NCBI RefSeq assembly: GCF_022965805.1
Contig: NC_133104.1
Location: 24,610,069 to 24,674,068, forward strand
Origin: Primulina eburnea
Lineage: Eukaryota; Streptophyta; Magnoliopsida; Lamiales; Gesneriaceae
DNA length: 64,000 bases
Reading direction: 5' to 3'
Part shown: positions 31,386-42,383 of the stretch, piece after piece
Layout of the letters: the number at the start of each line of letters is the position of its first letter
Position numbering within the stretch: the stretch's first letter is position 1
Made by a program: the position numbers and the translations under genes
Notes under the pieces: generated by a model
Seen by the model: only the letters and a program-made list of their open reading frames with translations
Databases searched by the model: none
Told to the model about the DNA's origin: nothing

Positions 31386-32645
31386 AAATTTAGATTAAGC
31401 GTATTTGTGCCTCGACTTTGCTTGGATCGAACTCGACTTCATCTCTAGAGATAATGTGGCGTAAGAAAGCCACTCTCTCGAGCCAAAATTCGCACTTGCT
31501 GAACATAACAATATAACATTCTATCTTGCAATATTTGTAGTGATGTTCTTAAGTGTTGACTATGCTCTTCTTTGCACCTTGAGTAAATCAGAAAATCATC
31601 TATGAAGACTATGATAAAATGATCTAGATATGGTTGAAATATGCGATTCATGAGATCCATGAAGATCGCTGGTTGGTCAGCCCATATGGCATCACCATAG
31701 ACTCATAGTGCGCATATCGAAGTCTGTGAGCCATCTTATGAACATCAGACTCCTTCACCTTGAGCTGATGGTATCCCAAACGAAGATCTATCTTCGAGAA
31801 AATAGAAGTTCCTTGTAATTGATCAAATAAGTCCTTGATTCTAGGCAGAGGATATTTATTCTGATGGTGACTTTGTTCAGTTGTCTATAGTCAATGCAGA
31901 GTCGCACACTACCATCTTTTTTCTTCACAAATAATACCCGTGCACCCCACGGAGAACAACTAGGGAAAATAAAACCCTTGTCCAGCAACTCTTCAATTTG
32001 ATCCTTCAGCTCTTTCATTTCGTCGGGTGTTAGATGATAGGGTGCCTTAGAAATTGACAATGTATTCGACATCAGCTCAATAGAAAATTCCACCCCTCAG
32101 TCCGGTGGAATGCCAGAAACGTCCTCCGAAAAGACGCTAGGAAAGTCTTTGGCGACCTCAACATCCTCTAGCTTCTGAGTGACAGGAACATGTGCTGAAG
32201 TAATACATGCTAGAGAAGCTTGACAGCCTCGCTTTATAAGTTTACTCGCATATATGCAGGAGATAATATGCGGCATTTGCTTGTTCTTTTCTTCCTCAAA
32301 GAAAAAATATTTCCGCTGGGTGGTTGAAAAGATACTCATCTCTGCCGAAAATCTATCGTAGCTGAATTCATAGATAGATAATTCATGCCAAGAATGATGT
32401 TGAATTCACGCATCAGGAATACGATACGATCTGCCCGAACCACATCTTTTTGTAAACGAAGCTCCAAATTCTTCACAATGCTCGTGATAACCATCTGATT
32501 AACAGAAGAAATGGAAACTCTAAAGCCCAAATCCAAATCCTCGGGTATAATCTTTAGTCGCTTGACGAACTCTCAGATATGAACAAGTGTGTAACTCCTA
32601 AATCCAGCAATGCATAGGAAGCTACACCTAAAATGCATATCCTTC
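31386..32645 (-). pseudogene. Element C: minus-strand Tekay-like pol remnant (protease and RT)
   Basis: Read on the minus strand, the fragment starts after an intron-like sequence with a protease segment (GVASYALLDLG, the Ser of the active triplet replaced). It goes through NIILGMNYLS, FPSVFSEDVSGIPPD and [17 protein letters not shown], and reaches the RT catalytic FIDDFLIYS near 31590 before breaking off at about 31386. It is clearly related to element A. Stops lie near 32097 and 32336, and shifts near 31700 and 31860. Confidence 0.82.
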
Positions 32646-33105
32646 CTGCAAAAAAATATACCATCAAATCCAATCGTGTCGAAGACTCAAAGGATTTCTA
32701 TCATTAATTACCCAAAAATCTCCAAATTATCACTTTTAGCCCTAGTAATTCACGAAAAGTACAAATTTCACCCAAATAACTTTCGAAAAAAGCATTTCAA
32801 ACCTTAAACTTTCAGATTTCTTCATTTAATCCTTAAAATTTCAAAAATTAGATTTCTATCCCAAATAAAATTTCAAATTTAATCAATTCCAGCATTAACC
32901 ACTTCAAAATTACTGTTTTTGATCCTTAAAGTTTCGGATTTCTTCAATTTAATCCTTAAAATTTCAAAAATTGCATTTCTATCCAAAATAAATTTTCGAA
33001 TTTAATCAATTCTAGCCTTAACAACTTCAAAGCCCCTGAACTTTCAAAACATTTCAAATTTTGTCCTTGAATTTTCGAAATTCGTCCTTTTTGGTGTCCC
33101 TACCA
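32646..33105 (-). other. Intron-like sequence of element C (3' part)
   Basis: On the minus strand it ends in TTTTTTTGCAG immediately before the protease segment, at the same place as the intron of element A. Its body has the same repeated phrases (GGATTAAATTGAAGAAATC, AAATTTCGAAAATT types). The 5' part and the gag exon are missing. Confidence 0.65.
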
Positions 33106-33965
33106 TGACAGCCTTTATGTGCATAACTAACATGGATCTAAAAGCATCAAGACTCAAATTTTATCATGTACAAGCCATAAAAATGAAAATATATTAGAGG
33201 AGATCATTTTTTTATGCAATCATTATAAACAAATAATATTGTACGGACAATGAGTGAAGGAAGATTAAAACGTATTTTGCATATTTCACACACGAAAAAT
33301 AATCTTTGACGTGAGGGACGTTAGCGGAGAGAATGGGGAGGAGACCTTGCTGAATTTTCCCTTCAAAATTCACGTGAAAAGCTCTTTGGACGTGTGGTGT
33401 GTTGTTTGAGAGCAAACCCTAGGAATCTAGAGCTTGAAGGAGGCATGAGTTTTGTGTTGTAGATTAGGGTTTAGAAATCAATCTTCGGTATTTAATAATA
33501 AGGTTGAAAGCTTTGCCCAAAAACCTTGGAATAATAGGCCCATTAGAAAGTAGGTAAAATATTTCGTTTAGGAAAGTTTCGAAAATATTACCCGAGTTCC
33601 CAAAAAGTATTTATTTTCGTCATAAGTAGATTGTCGGTTTAAAATACTACTCGACGCGTAAAAACACCTCAAAGGATACCATTTTCGAAAATACCATATA
33701 AAATATACCATATATTAAATAATTAAAAATAATCATTTAATAAAAATATCTTCCCTTTATGGTTCTCGGTCTCCATTCCTCGATCGCGTCTGGAATAACC
33801 TTTAAAACACAGTTATATGCATTCTAATATAAAACTCTATGTTAAACATGTACAAATGCCTACCACATTCAATGAATTCAATAAATGCAATTAAAATAAT
33901 TTAATTAGGCAAAGGATTATTTCAATTAAAATAATTTAATTAGGCAGAGGATTATTTAAACATGT
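33106..33965 (-). repeat. LTR-like remnant, probably of element C
   Basis: On the minus strand GCGATCGAGGAATGGAGACCGAGAACC near 33770 matches the shared Ty3 LTR phrase of element A. The sequences around it also parallel the start of that LTR. A direct repeat of about 32 bp (AAATAATTTAATTAGGCA(A/G)AGGATTATTT) lies at about 33890-33958. The outer ends are not defined. Confidence 0.5.
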
Positions 33966-35086
33966 ACAAATGCTTACACAAGTGAAAGCCGATCACCAAC
34001 GACCTGAAAGAATATCGCAACTGTTAGAAATAAAAGAATGGAAATGAGAACATATTCCAAGGATTTCATGGTAGGTTTGCCAAAGTCAATACAAAGCAAT
34101 GAAATATGAGTAATCGTATATAGACTCACAAAAACTGTGCACTTCCTTCTCTTCCGCATGAATTACAATCTTGACAAGTTGACTACTTTATACATGAATA
34201 ACATGGTGCGGCTACATGGAGTGCAATCAAATATCTTGTCATATAGAGATCCAAGATTTGTGTCACATTTTTTATAAGCTTTCAAGAATCCATGGGAACG
34301 TAATTTACTCTTAATATGACTTATCACCCTCAAACTGATGGCCAAAAAGAGAGAATGATTCGAACCTTAGAGGATACGCTGAGGGCATATGCCCTAAACT
34401 TCAGTAGTAATTGCAGTGAGTATCTACCTCTGATAGAGTTAACTTACAATAATAATTATCACAATAGTTTTGAAATAACTCTATATACAGCCCGCCCTTT
34501 ATGGACGAATGTGTCGATCACCCCTATTGTACTTGGATGAAATAGATGAGACAGTCATAACTGGGCCAGAGCTAGTCCAAGAGACAAAGGGCAAAGTGGA
34601 CAGTGGAATTCACAGTGGGTGAAAAAGCTTATATTAAGGTCTCACCTATGAAAGTTGTCGTTAGATTGAGTAAAGTTGCATAACTGAAACTACAGTACAT
34701 AGGACCATTCGAAATTTTAGAGAGAGTGGACATTTGGCTTCTAGGCTAGCACTACCACTAGATATTTCTAGAATCCACAATGTATTCCACGTGTCCCAAC
34801 TAAAGAAATACATCCCGTAGCCAAGCCATGTGTTGGAAGTTGTACCATTCATGATAAAAAATAATATGGGAGAAGAGAAAAAATATGAAGAGGTCCCTAT
34901 TCGGATTGTGGAAACCAAGGACCAAGTACTGAGACGACGTACAATTCCTTACACAATGGTCCAATCACATAGAATGTGAAGCCATTTGAGAGTTTGAAGT
35001 GCAAATGAACAAACAATATCCTTACTTGTTTGAAGACCCATCCAACTCAAGTTTCGAGGACAAAAATTCCAATAAGAAGGGAGTGA
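33966..35086 (+). pseudogene. Element H: integrase remnant of a Ty3/gypsy element
   Basis: It begins inside the integrase zinc finger (TQVKADHQRPE). It continues with badly decayed core motifs (YHPQTDGQKERMIRTLEDTLRAY at 34316-34390, ELTYNNNYHNSFE) and C-terminal pieces (HNVFHVSQLKKYI near 34775). It ends at the purine tract AATAAGAAGGGAGTGA before the LTR at 35087. Many stops and shifts are present. Confidence 0.75.
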
Positions 35087-36516
35087 TGTGAGAACCCAAC
35101 GTTTTGGAAATTTAATTTTTTAAAATATAGATATGTCTATGAATTTATTTTTGAGTTATGATATTATTGTAAAAAAAAATAAATTCAAAAATATTAAATA
35201 ATACATGGTATTGGAAATTCCAAGATAATAAATAAATAAAATTTAAAATCTAGTACAAGAAATATATTTATTTCAAAATTAAGGCTATGATATCCATCAA
35301 ATTTGGAAGAAAATATTACATACAAGACATATTTTTTGAAAAAGGAAGTATCAAATTTTCAGTACAGTCTAGGTACATTATGAATCTATACAAGAAAACA
35401 CTCAACATTCAATCATCCAGTCCAATGCATAATTTCGAAATTTTGATAATTGGTGGCAAGTTTTTTCCCCAAAATTTGGCACTGTATTATTTGTAGAATA
35501 AGTATCTCAAAATTATGGAAAAAGCATCACGAGATTATGGAAAGAATATTATCTAAATGATGGTAAGATTTTCACTTCACCACCTATGAAATATCACACC
35601 TATGTCATTCAAAATTTACATAATTGAATCACTCTATATTTTCAAAAAATTTCTCTCCAAGTGCTGCTTGAATTTTAGAATTTTTGCTCCCCATCTTCTA
35701 TCGAGTTGCGAAGTTCTGCCATAGTCCAGATCTAAGGAGAATTTGAAAATCCTAGCCATGAAGCAATGCCATTGACGTTTTTTAGCATCAAATATCTAAG
35801 ATAAGTGAGCTTGTTTTAAAATATGTTGTGTATGAATTATTTCTTTTTTGAAAGTTTCGCTCGAGCACCTTTATTCTATTTATATAACTTTATGATCTGA
35901 TTATCGATTGACACTGTGATGATTCAACTAGATATGAGTGGAATCCCAATATGAAATATGTTTATGGCCCTTACACAGTGGGATTTTAACCATTATACGG
36001 CATCCCCTCTTAGAGGAGTAAAAATTAGAGATCGATATCAGTAAATCCTAGAAAGTAGATGAACATCAGTGCTTAAGCTAAGATATGCTTATGTCTATAT
36101 TGATGATATGAATTATGTTATGCATGGTAAGTTTTTATTCGAAAATCATATATATTTGTTATGTATATGCTCGAACGGCCCCTATTTGCTGAGTGATGAT
36201 CATATCACTCACCCCTTACTCCATCTCCCTATATAAGCCTAAAGATCATATAGATGAAAAAGAACATAACCAGTTTTGGGGATGGTTATGGTCAAATGTA
36301 ATGTTTCGTTTAGGTTCTATTTGTTTTTCCGTTGTAAGCACTTCCGTATAATTTTTATCGTTTTAGAATTTACGTTGTAAAAACAATTTCATATTTGATT
36401 ATGACTTGTAAACTGTTTTTTTTTTTTTTTTATAATGTACTACGAGACTTGTTGCTTTCAATTGTGTGACTGTAAAACAACGTCGATGTCGACTAATTCT
36501 GGTCTCGTGACGTGAC
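35087..36516 (+). repeat. 3' LTR of element H (right end approximate)
   Basis: It starts TGTGAGAACCCAACG after the purine tract. No second copy is in the window. The right end is placed at CTCGTGACGTGACA, because Ty3 LTRs often end this way. It contains a T run at 36418-36432. Confidence 0.55.
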
Positions 36517-36559
36517 ACGGACGATTCATTCTCAATGCATAGATCGTTTGGCTTCTTTA

Positions 36560-36830
36560 GTGCGATCCAAGCAAGGAACATAGCATCTAATCATGGACCG
36601 GATTTGATGATCAAGAGGATGAAGATCTGTTCGTAAAAATATACAAGAAGAGCCATCTCCGCTAACCCCGGATTGGTTTGATGTCCAGCGTTATATACAC
36701 GCAGGTATAGAAACTAAAACACCCTATGGATGTTAAATAAACCTACGACAGCCAAGGACAATTTTGAACATCAAAACAAAAATTTAAAACTTTCATTGTG
36801 TTTTGGGTGTGAAAAAACAGTACACCAACC
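36560..36830 (+). repeat. Ty1/copia LTR 3'-end fragment
   Basis: The series CCGGATTGGTTTGATG, AAACACCCTATGGATGTTAAAT, TTTAAAACTTTCATTGTG and TTTGGGTGTG parallels in order the last 200 bp of the element F LTR (CCGGATTAGTTGGAGCC ... GCGTTTGGGCGTGTAG). Confidence 0.45.
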
Positions 36831-36977
36831 ACAAACGCCCAAAAAATACACATTTCTTCAAGATCACCATAACACAAACATATGATAGATAATCTACATG
36901 TGATATAAAATCAAAGCGATCATGATGGTAAATCCTCTAATATACAACATGATTAGTCCAATCCAAGACCATGTAAC

Positions 36978-38485
36978 TTACTTCACGAAGTAAGGAAGAT
37001 CAAGAACATAGAGTAGAAAATAAGCCCAAAGGACGCCAGAAATCCCACCAAAGAAGAACCCACCACTAAACTGAGCCCACCCCTCCGCAGTCTGCAACTT
37101 GTCTGCCTCCTTCTTTCTTCCAGTTAGAGTCAAAGTTGGTGCAACTGACGGCTCACCTTCTTTAAATGTAGCAATACCATACATTGTCAGGCAAATGCTA
37201 AGGATAGTCACTAGGCCACCTGCTGCAAGTGAACCTGCTGCACCATGATAGGCTGTGTTCCGAAGCGGGCCCGTGACAGCGAATGGCCCGACCAAGAGGT
37301 ATCCGTGGGCCAGCCCCACTTCGATACCACGGAGGAGCGGGCTTACGGCCGTCCGGTAGCCAGGGAGGTTGGACAGGTACCAGGCTATCAATGGGCTCGA
37401 GGTGATCGGGGTCTCCAGGCTTCCGATGAAGGGGTCCCCGTTGATGGGTTGGATCACTTGGTATGTTGGCTGCAAGTGAATCACTATGAGATAAATAAAA
37501 AAATTCTTATGTATATGTAAAATGAAGAAAAAACAAATGAAATTTCTAGTAGCATGCATATTACATAGGCAATTTCAGTTTTACAATTTGAGTTTTACAA
37601 GTATGTTATAAAAAATATATATTTTACGTTTTTTCTGACTTTTCTGAATTTAATTATTGCATATTAGTGAGCTATATTAGTGAGCTAGAAGCTCTGATAT
37701 TCATTAGCATCATCCAATATTTACATTAATATTTGAAATTTGCTACGTTTCATATAGTAAAATATATATGAATTTTTTGTCAATTATGATCGAGTTTTAA
37801 TTACATTCATGTAATTGTCGATTGTACCTTTCGAAATGTTCTGCATCGAAAAATTTTAATGGGAAATTTAAAGTTAATAGTTGCTGGCATTTTCCCAACA
37901 ATTTCCGTCTTTCTTAATTAATTAAAGCAAGCCTATATATCACAACTTTCATTTCCATTTCCTTAAAATACAATGTCGTTCCATTTTATATATTCCAACA
38001 TTATCGATACTTTAATTACAATGTTCATCATTATTCTCCAATAAAATTTAATTTATTTGCATATTATAGTTAACTTAGAGTATTTATTTCAAATTTAATA
38101 CGTATCACGTGTGCACACACACACATACTAATGTAAAATTAAAAAAACATAACTTTTCAAAATATTTTATCAAAATGCTCACAAACATTACCTCAACCGT
38201 TTAGCAAAAAGCTCCAAGAATCGATCAACTAATATATATTAATAGTGGAAAAAATAAAATTATGATTTTATAAATAAATCAATCAATTCAAACACAACAT
38301 TCCGAGTAAAAAATCGAAACTCAGAGAATTCAAACCTTTTCGGCCTGGATAGCCTTGACGGTGGAGGATCTCTTGTTGGAGGGCGAAATTCTGAAGTGAG
38401 ATCCCGGAACACCCTTAGGAGGAGCTAGTAATCCCCTCGTACCAAAGGTGGTACTCTTCAGCTGGACAGCCATTGTTGAAGCCAT
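36978..38485 (-). CDS. psaL: Photosystem I reaction centre subunit XI (PsaL), two exons
   Basis: Exon 1 is 38485-38336 (50 codons, [10 protein letters not shown]...IQAEK), followed by a GTTTG donor. Exon 2 is 37469-36978, after a CTTGCAG acceptor, and ends YFVK-TAA. The intron is 866 bp. The joined length is 213 residues, normal for the plant precursor. Residues 1 to about 50 are a Ser/Lys/Arg-rich chloroplast transit peptide. The mature part starts with [20 protein letters not shown] and has three membrane segments near 99-116, 130-152 and 186-208. PsaL is a nuclear-encoded thylakoid membrane subunit of photosystem I. It binds chlorophyll and, with PsaH and PsaO, forms the docking area for LHCII in state transitions. 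No stops or shifts are seen, so this looks like a functional gene surrounded by transposons. Confidence 0.96.
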
Positions 38486-38539
38486 TTTTCTCAAAAAAAA
38501 AAAAAAAAAATTAATTTATTTTATAAAAATGTGACGGTG

Positions 38540-38665
38540 GAAACTATATAATCGAATTGCAGTATATCTTTTGCATAATAATTTGTGGTAAACATTTGGA
38601 CATTGCTACGCTTTCATTGGCTACTGTTCACTTGTAATCTTATCCTTTATCCACATTGGTGGTCA
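38540..38665 (-). promoter_or_regulatory. psaL promoter region
   Basis: On the minus strand a TTATATAG TATA-like box lies at about 38544-38552, some 60 bp before the ATG. An I-box GATAAG (38639-38644), a second GGATAA (38647-38652) and CCAAT motifs at 38615-38620 and near 38655 lie upstream. I-boxes are common in light-regulated photosynthesis promoters. Confidence 0.55.
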
Positions 38666-39058
38666 TCGATTTATACGTGCATGGGATCCTTTATTGTCCG
38701 TAAGGAATTTATTTGGATATAAAAAGAAGAGCAAGTCTCTACCGCGCCCCACAAGTTTATATTTTTAAGACAAGTCGATTGAGTTTAATTTAATTATAAA
38801 AATTTTAGGTATAAAAAATGATGCTTTTTCAAAAGTTTAATCAAATTAGAGATCTATATCACGGAATTAATATTTTTGCATTTAATTAATGAAAAAAAAT
38901 TAATTACAGTATATTGCATACTAATGAGGGATGACAGACTTAGATAGTACAACATAATACGAGAGCGATGAATTAAGTTTTACGGTTAATTTTAGCGTTT
39001 TAAAAGTGATTTTGCAAAACATTTGAGTTTACCGTGCGACAATAAGCAAAGGCATAAT
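38666..39058. other. Intergenic sequence between psaL and element F
   Basis: This AT-rich sequence has no coding frame and no repeat that I can match elsewhere in the window. It is probably the upstream part of the psaL promoter region. Confidence 0.5.
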
Positions 39059-41050
39059 TGTTAGAGTAGATGTCTTGCAAGCCAACTGTTGACTAGGAAT
39101 TTTATTGACTCAAGTGTAATAAACAATCTTTATTTTAATATAATTCATTATTTCATGGTTTGTTATTTCTTTATCTGTATACCATGTGAACAACATAGAT
39201 AAAGACTTTGATTATACTTTAATACAAATGAATCGTAATTCGATGTTGAAATTCATTTGTAAACACTGTATGATCTAAATTCGTTCCTAGTCGATTCAAC
39301 CGCCTAAAACATGGATAAAGGTCGCTTGAGCTCGAGACTAGCATATGTGATGTTGTGCACTGCGTTTCTTAATAAGGGCATAGAGATGTCCAAACATGCA
39401 GATGGGTTTTCATATGATGATTATACCGAACAACCCTCCCTCGGACTTTCCAAGTGGTTATCATTCATCGAGAGGATAAGTCTGTGGTTATGATTGTACA
39501 CCATTAGTCCTTACGACCCGGGACAACACTGAGGCTCTATATGCTAGGGCTGTGCTTTGACTCGTTTACCGGCTGCAGGAGAGTCATCAGGTGGCGAGGT
39601 TGGGTACAGTTGCGACACATATAGGAGCCAGTGCATTGTAGTCGAGGATTCACCGCTCACCTACAGGTGTGAATATCCTATGTGATCTGATGAAATAATG
39701 GTGCATGGAATCTCTGGCCAGAGTACGAGATGTACGTTGGAGAAAGAGTTATCCAAATAGTACACGCGATGCCACTGTTATAGTTATCACATAGTTATCG
39801 AATTAATATGCAACCCTCGATGAACCAATGGTTGTAGATTCGATCGTGATATATGAGATGAAGGGACCGTACTTTACATTAATCTTAATCGAATGGTTCT
39901 TGCAAGCACTATCAGTGATACCTAGGGGATCATGGAGCGATGCTACTAGACGCTCTTACCATGATCCGATGGATGCAATCAGAAATGATTTCTGACATTC
40001 TTGATCAAGATGTTGATGAAAAGAATGGGGCTAACTAGGGTAAGCCCGAATAAAGGATTATGTCCTGAATCACGAAGAGTTGTGAACCCACGGCTAGCTG
40101 TATCCCTGAACCATTGAGGGTCACACAAGTACTGGATTGTTTGTTTCCGTTGAGAGAATAAATTCAAGAAGTTGAATTTATATTATATAGTAAATTCAAG
40201 GATTTGAATTTATTATAATTAAATTTTTAAAAAATAAATTCAAGGAGTTGAATTTTTAAAATTTGAGAATTTAATTTATTAAACTCAAATGTTGGGTTTA
40301 TTAAATATTAAATTTTGGAGGCGATAAAAATTCAAAGAGTTGAATTTATAAATTAAATAATAAATTCAAATGTTGAATTTATAATGTATTTAATTTATTA
40401 AGCTCAAAAGTTGAGTTTATTAATTAATAAATTAAATATGGTGTGTAGTATGTTTTATGGGCTTGTAGGAGTACAAGTCCAACATGATAAATAATTAAAA
40501 TTTTAACGGGCTTTGATTGAATTAATTAAACTAATTGGACGAGCCCAATTAATTAAATCAAACCCATTAATATTAATTATGTAATTAGGTTATAATTTAA
40601 TTATATATAATACATTAAAATTCAAAACCTACCACCACCACCAACCAATTTTTCGAGAGACCCACCTCCAAAAGAAGAAAAAATTCGGCCATTCTTTGTG
40701 AAAGAAAATTTTGAGCCGTCTCACTTAATTTTCTCTCCTACGCAAATTTTTTTTCACATTCTCTAGTGCAATTTGAAAGACGAACATATTATCTAGTCGT
40801 GGACTTGATAGGAGGATCAAACTAGAAGTCTCTTGAAGAAACTTCGTAGGGATTCATCAAGAGCTAATCTGTTCATACCGGATTAGTTGGAGCCAATTGA
40901 TTAATTCACCAAAGGTATAACGATTCTAACATCCTATGTATGTTTTTGTTAAATCATACGAGCGTCCAAAGCAAATCGTATTTTGATTGTCAAAATAAAA
41001 TAAAATTTTAAAACTTCCGCGTTTGGGCGTGTAGAAAACCAGATCCAACA
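39059..41050 (+). repeat. 5' LTR of element F (1992 bp)
   Basis: It starts TGTTAGAGTAGATGTC and ends CCAGATCCAACA, right before the primer-binding site. A degenerate minisatellite of about 30 bp (AAATTCAAGGAGTTGAATTTAT) fills about 40150-40430. Ends and body match the pieces at 55657-56168 and 58914-59881. Confidence 0.92.
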
Positions 41051-41051
41051 G

Positions 41052-41064
41052 TGGTATCAGAGCC
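41052..41064 (+). other. Primer-binding site of element F
   Basis: TGGTATCAGAGCC is an exact tRNA-iMet type site one base after the LTR. Confidence 0.92.
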
Positions 41065-42383
41065 ATGTTTTCTGATTCGTATGATTTTAACTATTTATTG
41101 TAAAAATGAGTTTTTACAAGAAATCAATTATTATTGATTTAATTGGAAATTAAATAAAGTAGTTTATTTAATTTATTAAATCTTTTAATAATTGTGGTGG
41201 TTAGTGATAAAATTTTTAGATATATGATTTATCAATTAATTAAATTGATGTTAATATTTGATATTAAATGCATGATGGATGATCTAGAGCCTTGACCAAT
41301 GTGTTAGGTGTATGTTAGGATATTTTACTGTTTTATTCATTTTTTTTTAATATTTGATATTATTAAAGTGGGCCTGGTTTATGGCATGTTCCCACCCCAT
41401 AAGATGTATCCCTTATGTGCCATGACTATTTAAATGTAATTATTATAAATAGTGGGAGATCAAGACTGGAAGATGGTGGGCCCAATGAACGAGATGAAGA
41501 CATGTAAAATATTGTAAGCTCTTGTAATAGTTGCATTTGCATCCCTGCATTCACCTAAGTTTGGACCTGGATCCATGTATGGCTCACATGGATCTAATAG
41601 TGTTGGCGATCGATCATCCTTATTTATTGTTGAATGTCATATTATCATATATGTGATATATAGTAGTATGCATGTATGTATATTATTATTATTATTATAT
41701 AATATAGTTGCATGAATCCTGCAAACATATAAACTCGTGGCACACGTTTTTAAATTAAAATGATGAGACAATTTTAAAATTAAAATCCATCATTTTGAAT
41801 ATGATTCAAAATTTATATCAAATCGAAAAAGTAAAAATTAAAAGAGTTTAATTTTTTCCTTGCCTTCCATCAACCGTGGTTGCATGTTGATCGCTACCCG
41901 CGGACAGTGTCTGGCTCATATTATTGGGGAGGCCTGTACGCCGGAAAGCTGTGACTTCCACCAGACATATGATGTGAATTGAGTGGAACTCCCATGACTT
42001 CGGCTCATATTATTGGGGGAACTCATGGCGACCGTCCACTACAATTCAATATTGATGGGTTGGTTTGACACGTGAAAATAAACGGCGTCATATTATTGGG
42101 CACTTATTAAACGTGAGGCAAAACACGCGGAGGTTGCTTAGGGATGCAATTGGACTCTACCTTTTAGAAATTATAATTGGCTGATATTATTCGGGATTAT
42201 AATTTGCTAATTGGACTCTACGTGCCTACTAAGGAAATACGATTTCCCTTTTTCATCAGAGGGTGGTGAAAATGTCAAAATAGTGGGAGGGTGATTTATA
42301 AAATGAAATCCATATTTTATATCTTAGAATTATTTTAAAATTATTAGTAACCTTTATCTGTTTTCATTTTCAGTATATTTACG
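41065..42383 (+). other. Non-coding leader of element F with spaced CATATTATTGGG motifs
   Basis: No coding frame is seen. The motif CATATTATTGGG or a near copy stands at 41917, 42006, 42089 and 42183. The leader of element G has the same four motifs at almost the same spacing. A TTTTCATTTTCAG acceptor-like tract lies 11 bases before the gag ATG. Confidence 0.75.

Noticed and set aside
37245..37520. 91-codon plus-strand ORF opposite psaL exon 2
   Set aside because: It is a shadow of the GC-rich psaL coding sequence on the other strand.
41052..41064. tRNA-like sequence
   Set aside because: Only the 3'-end complement of initiator tRNA-Met is present. It is a primer-binding site and not a tRNA gene.
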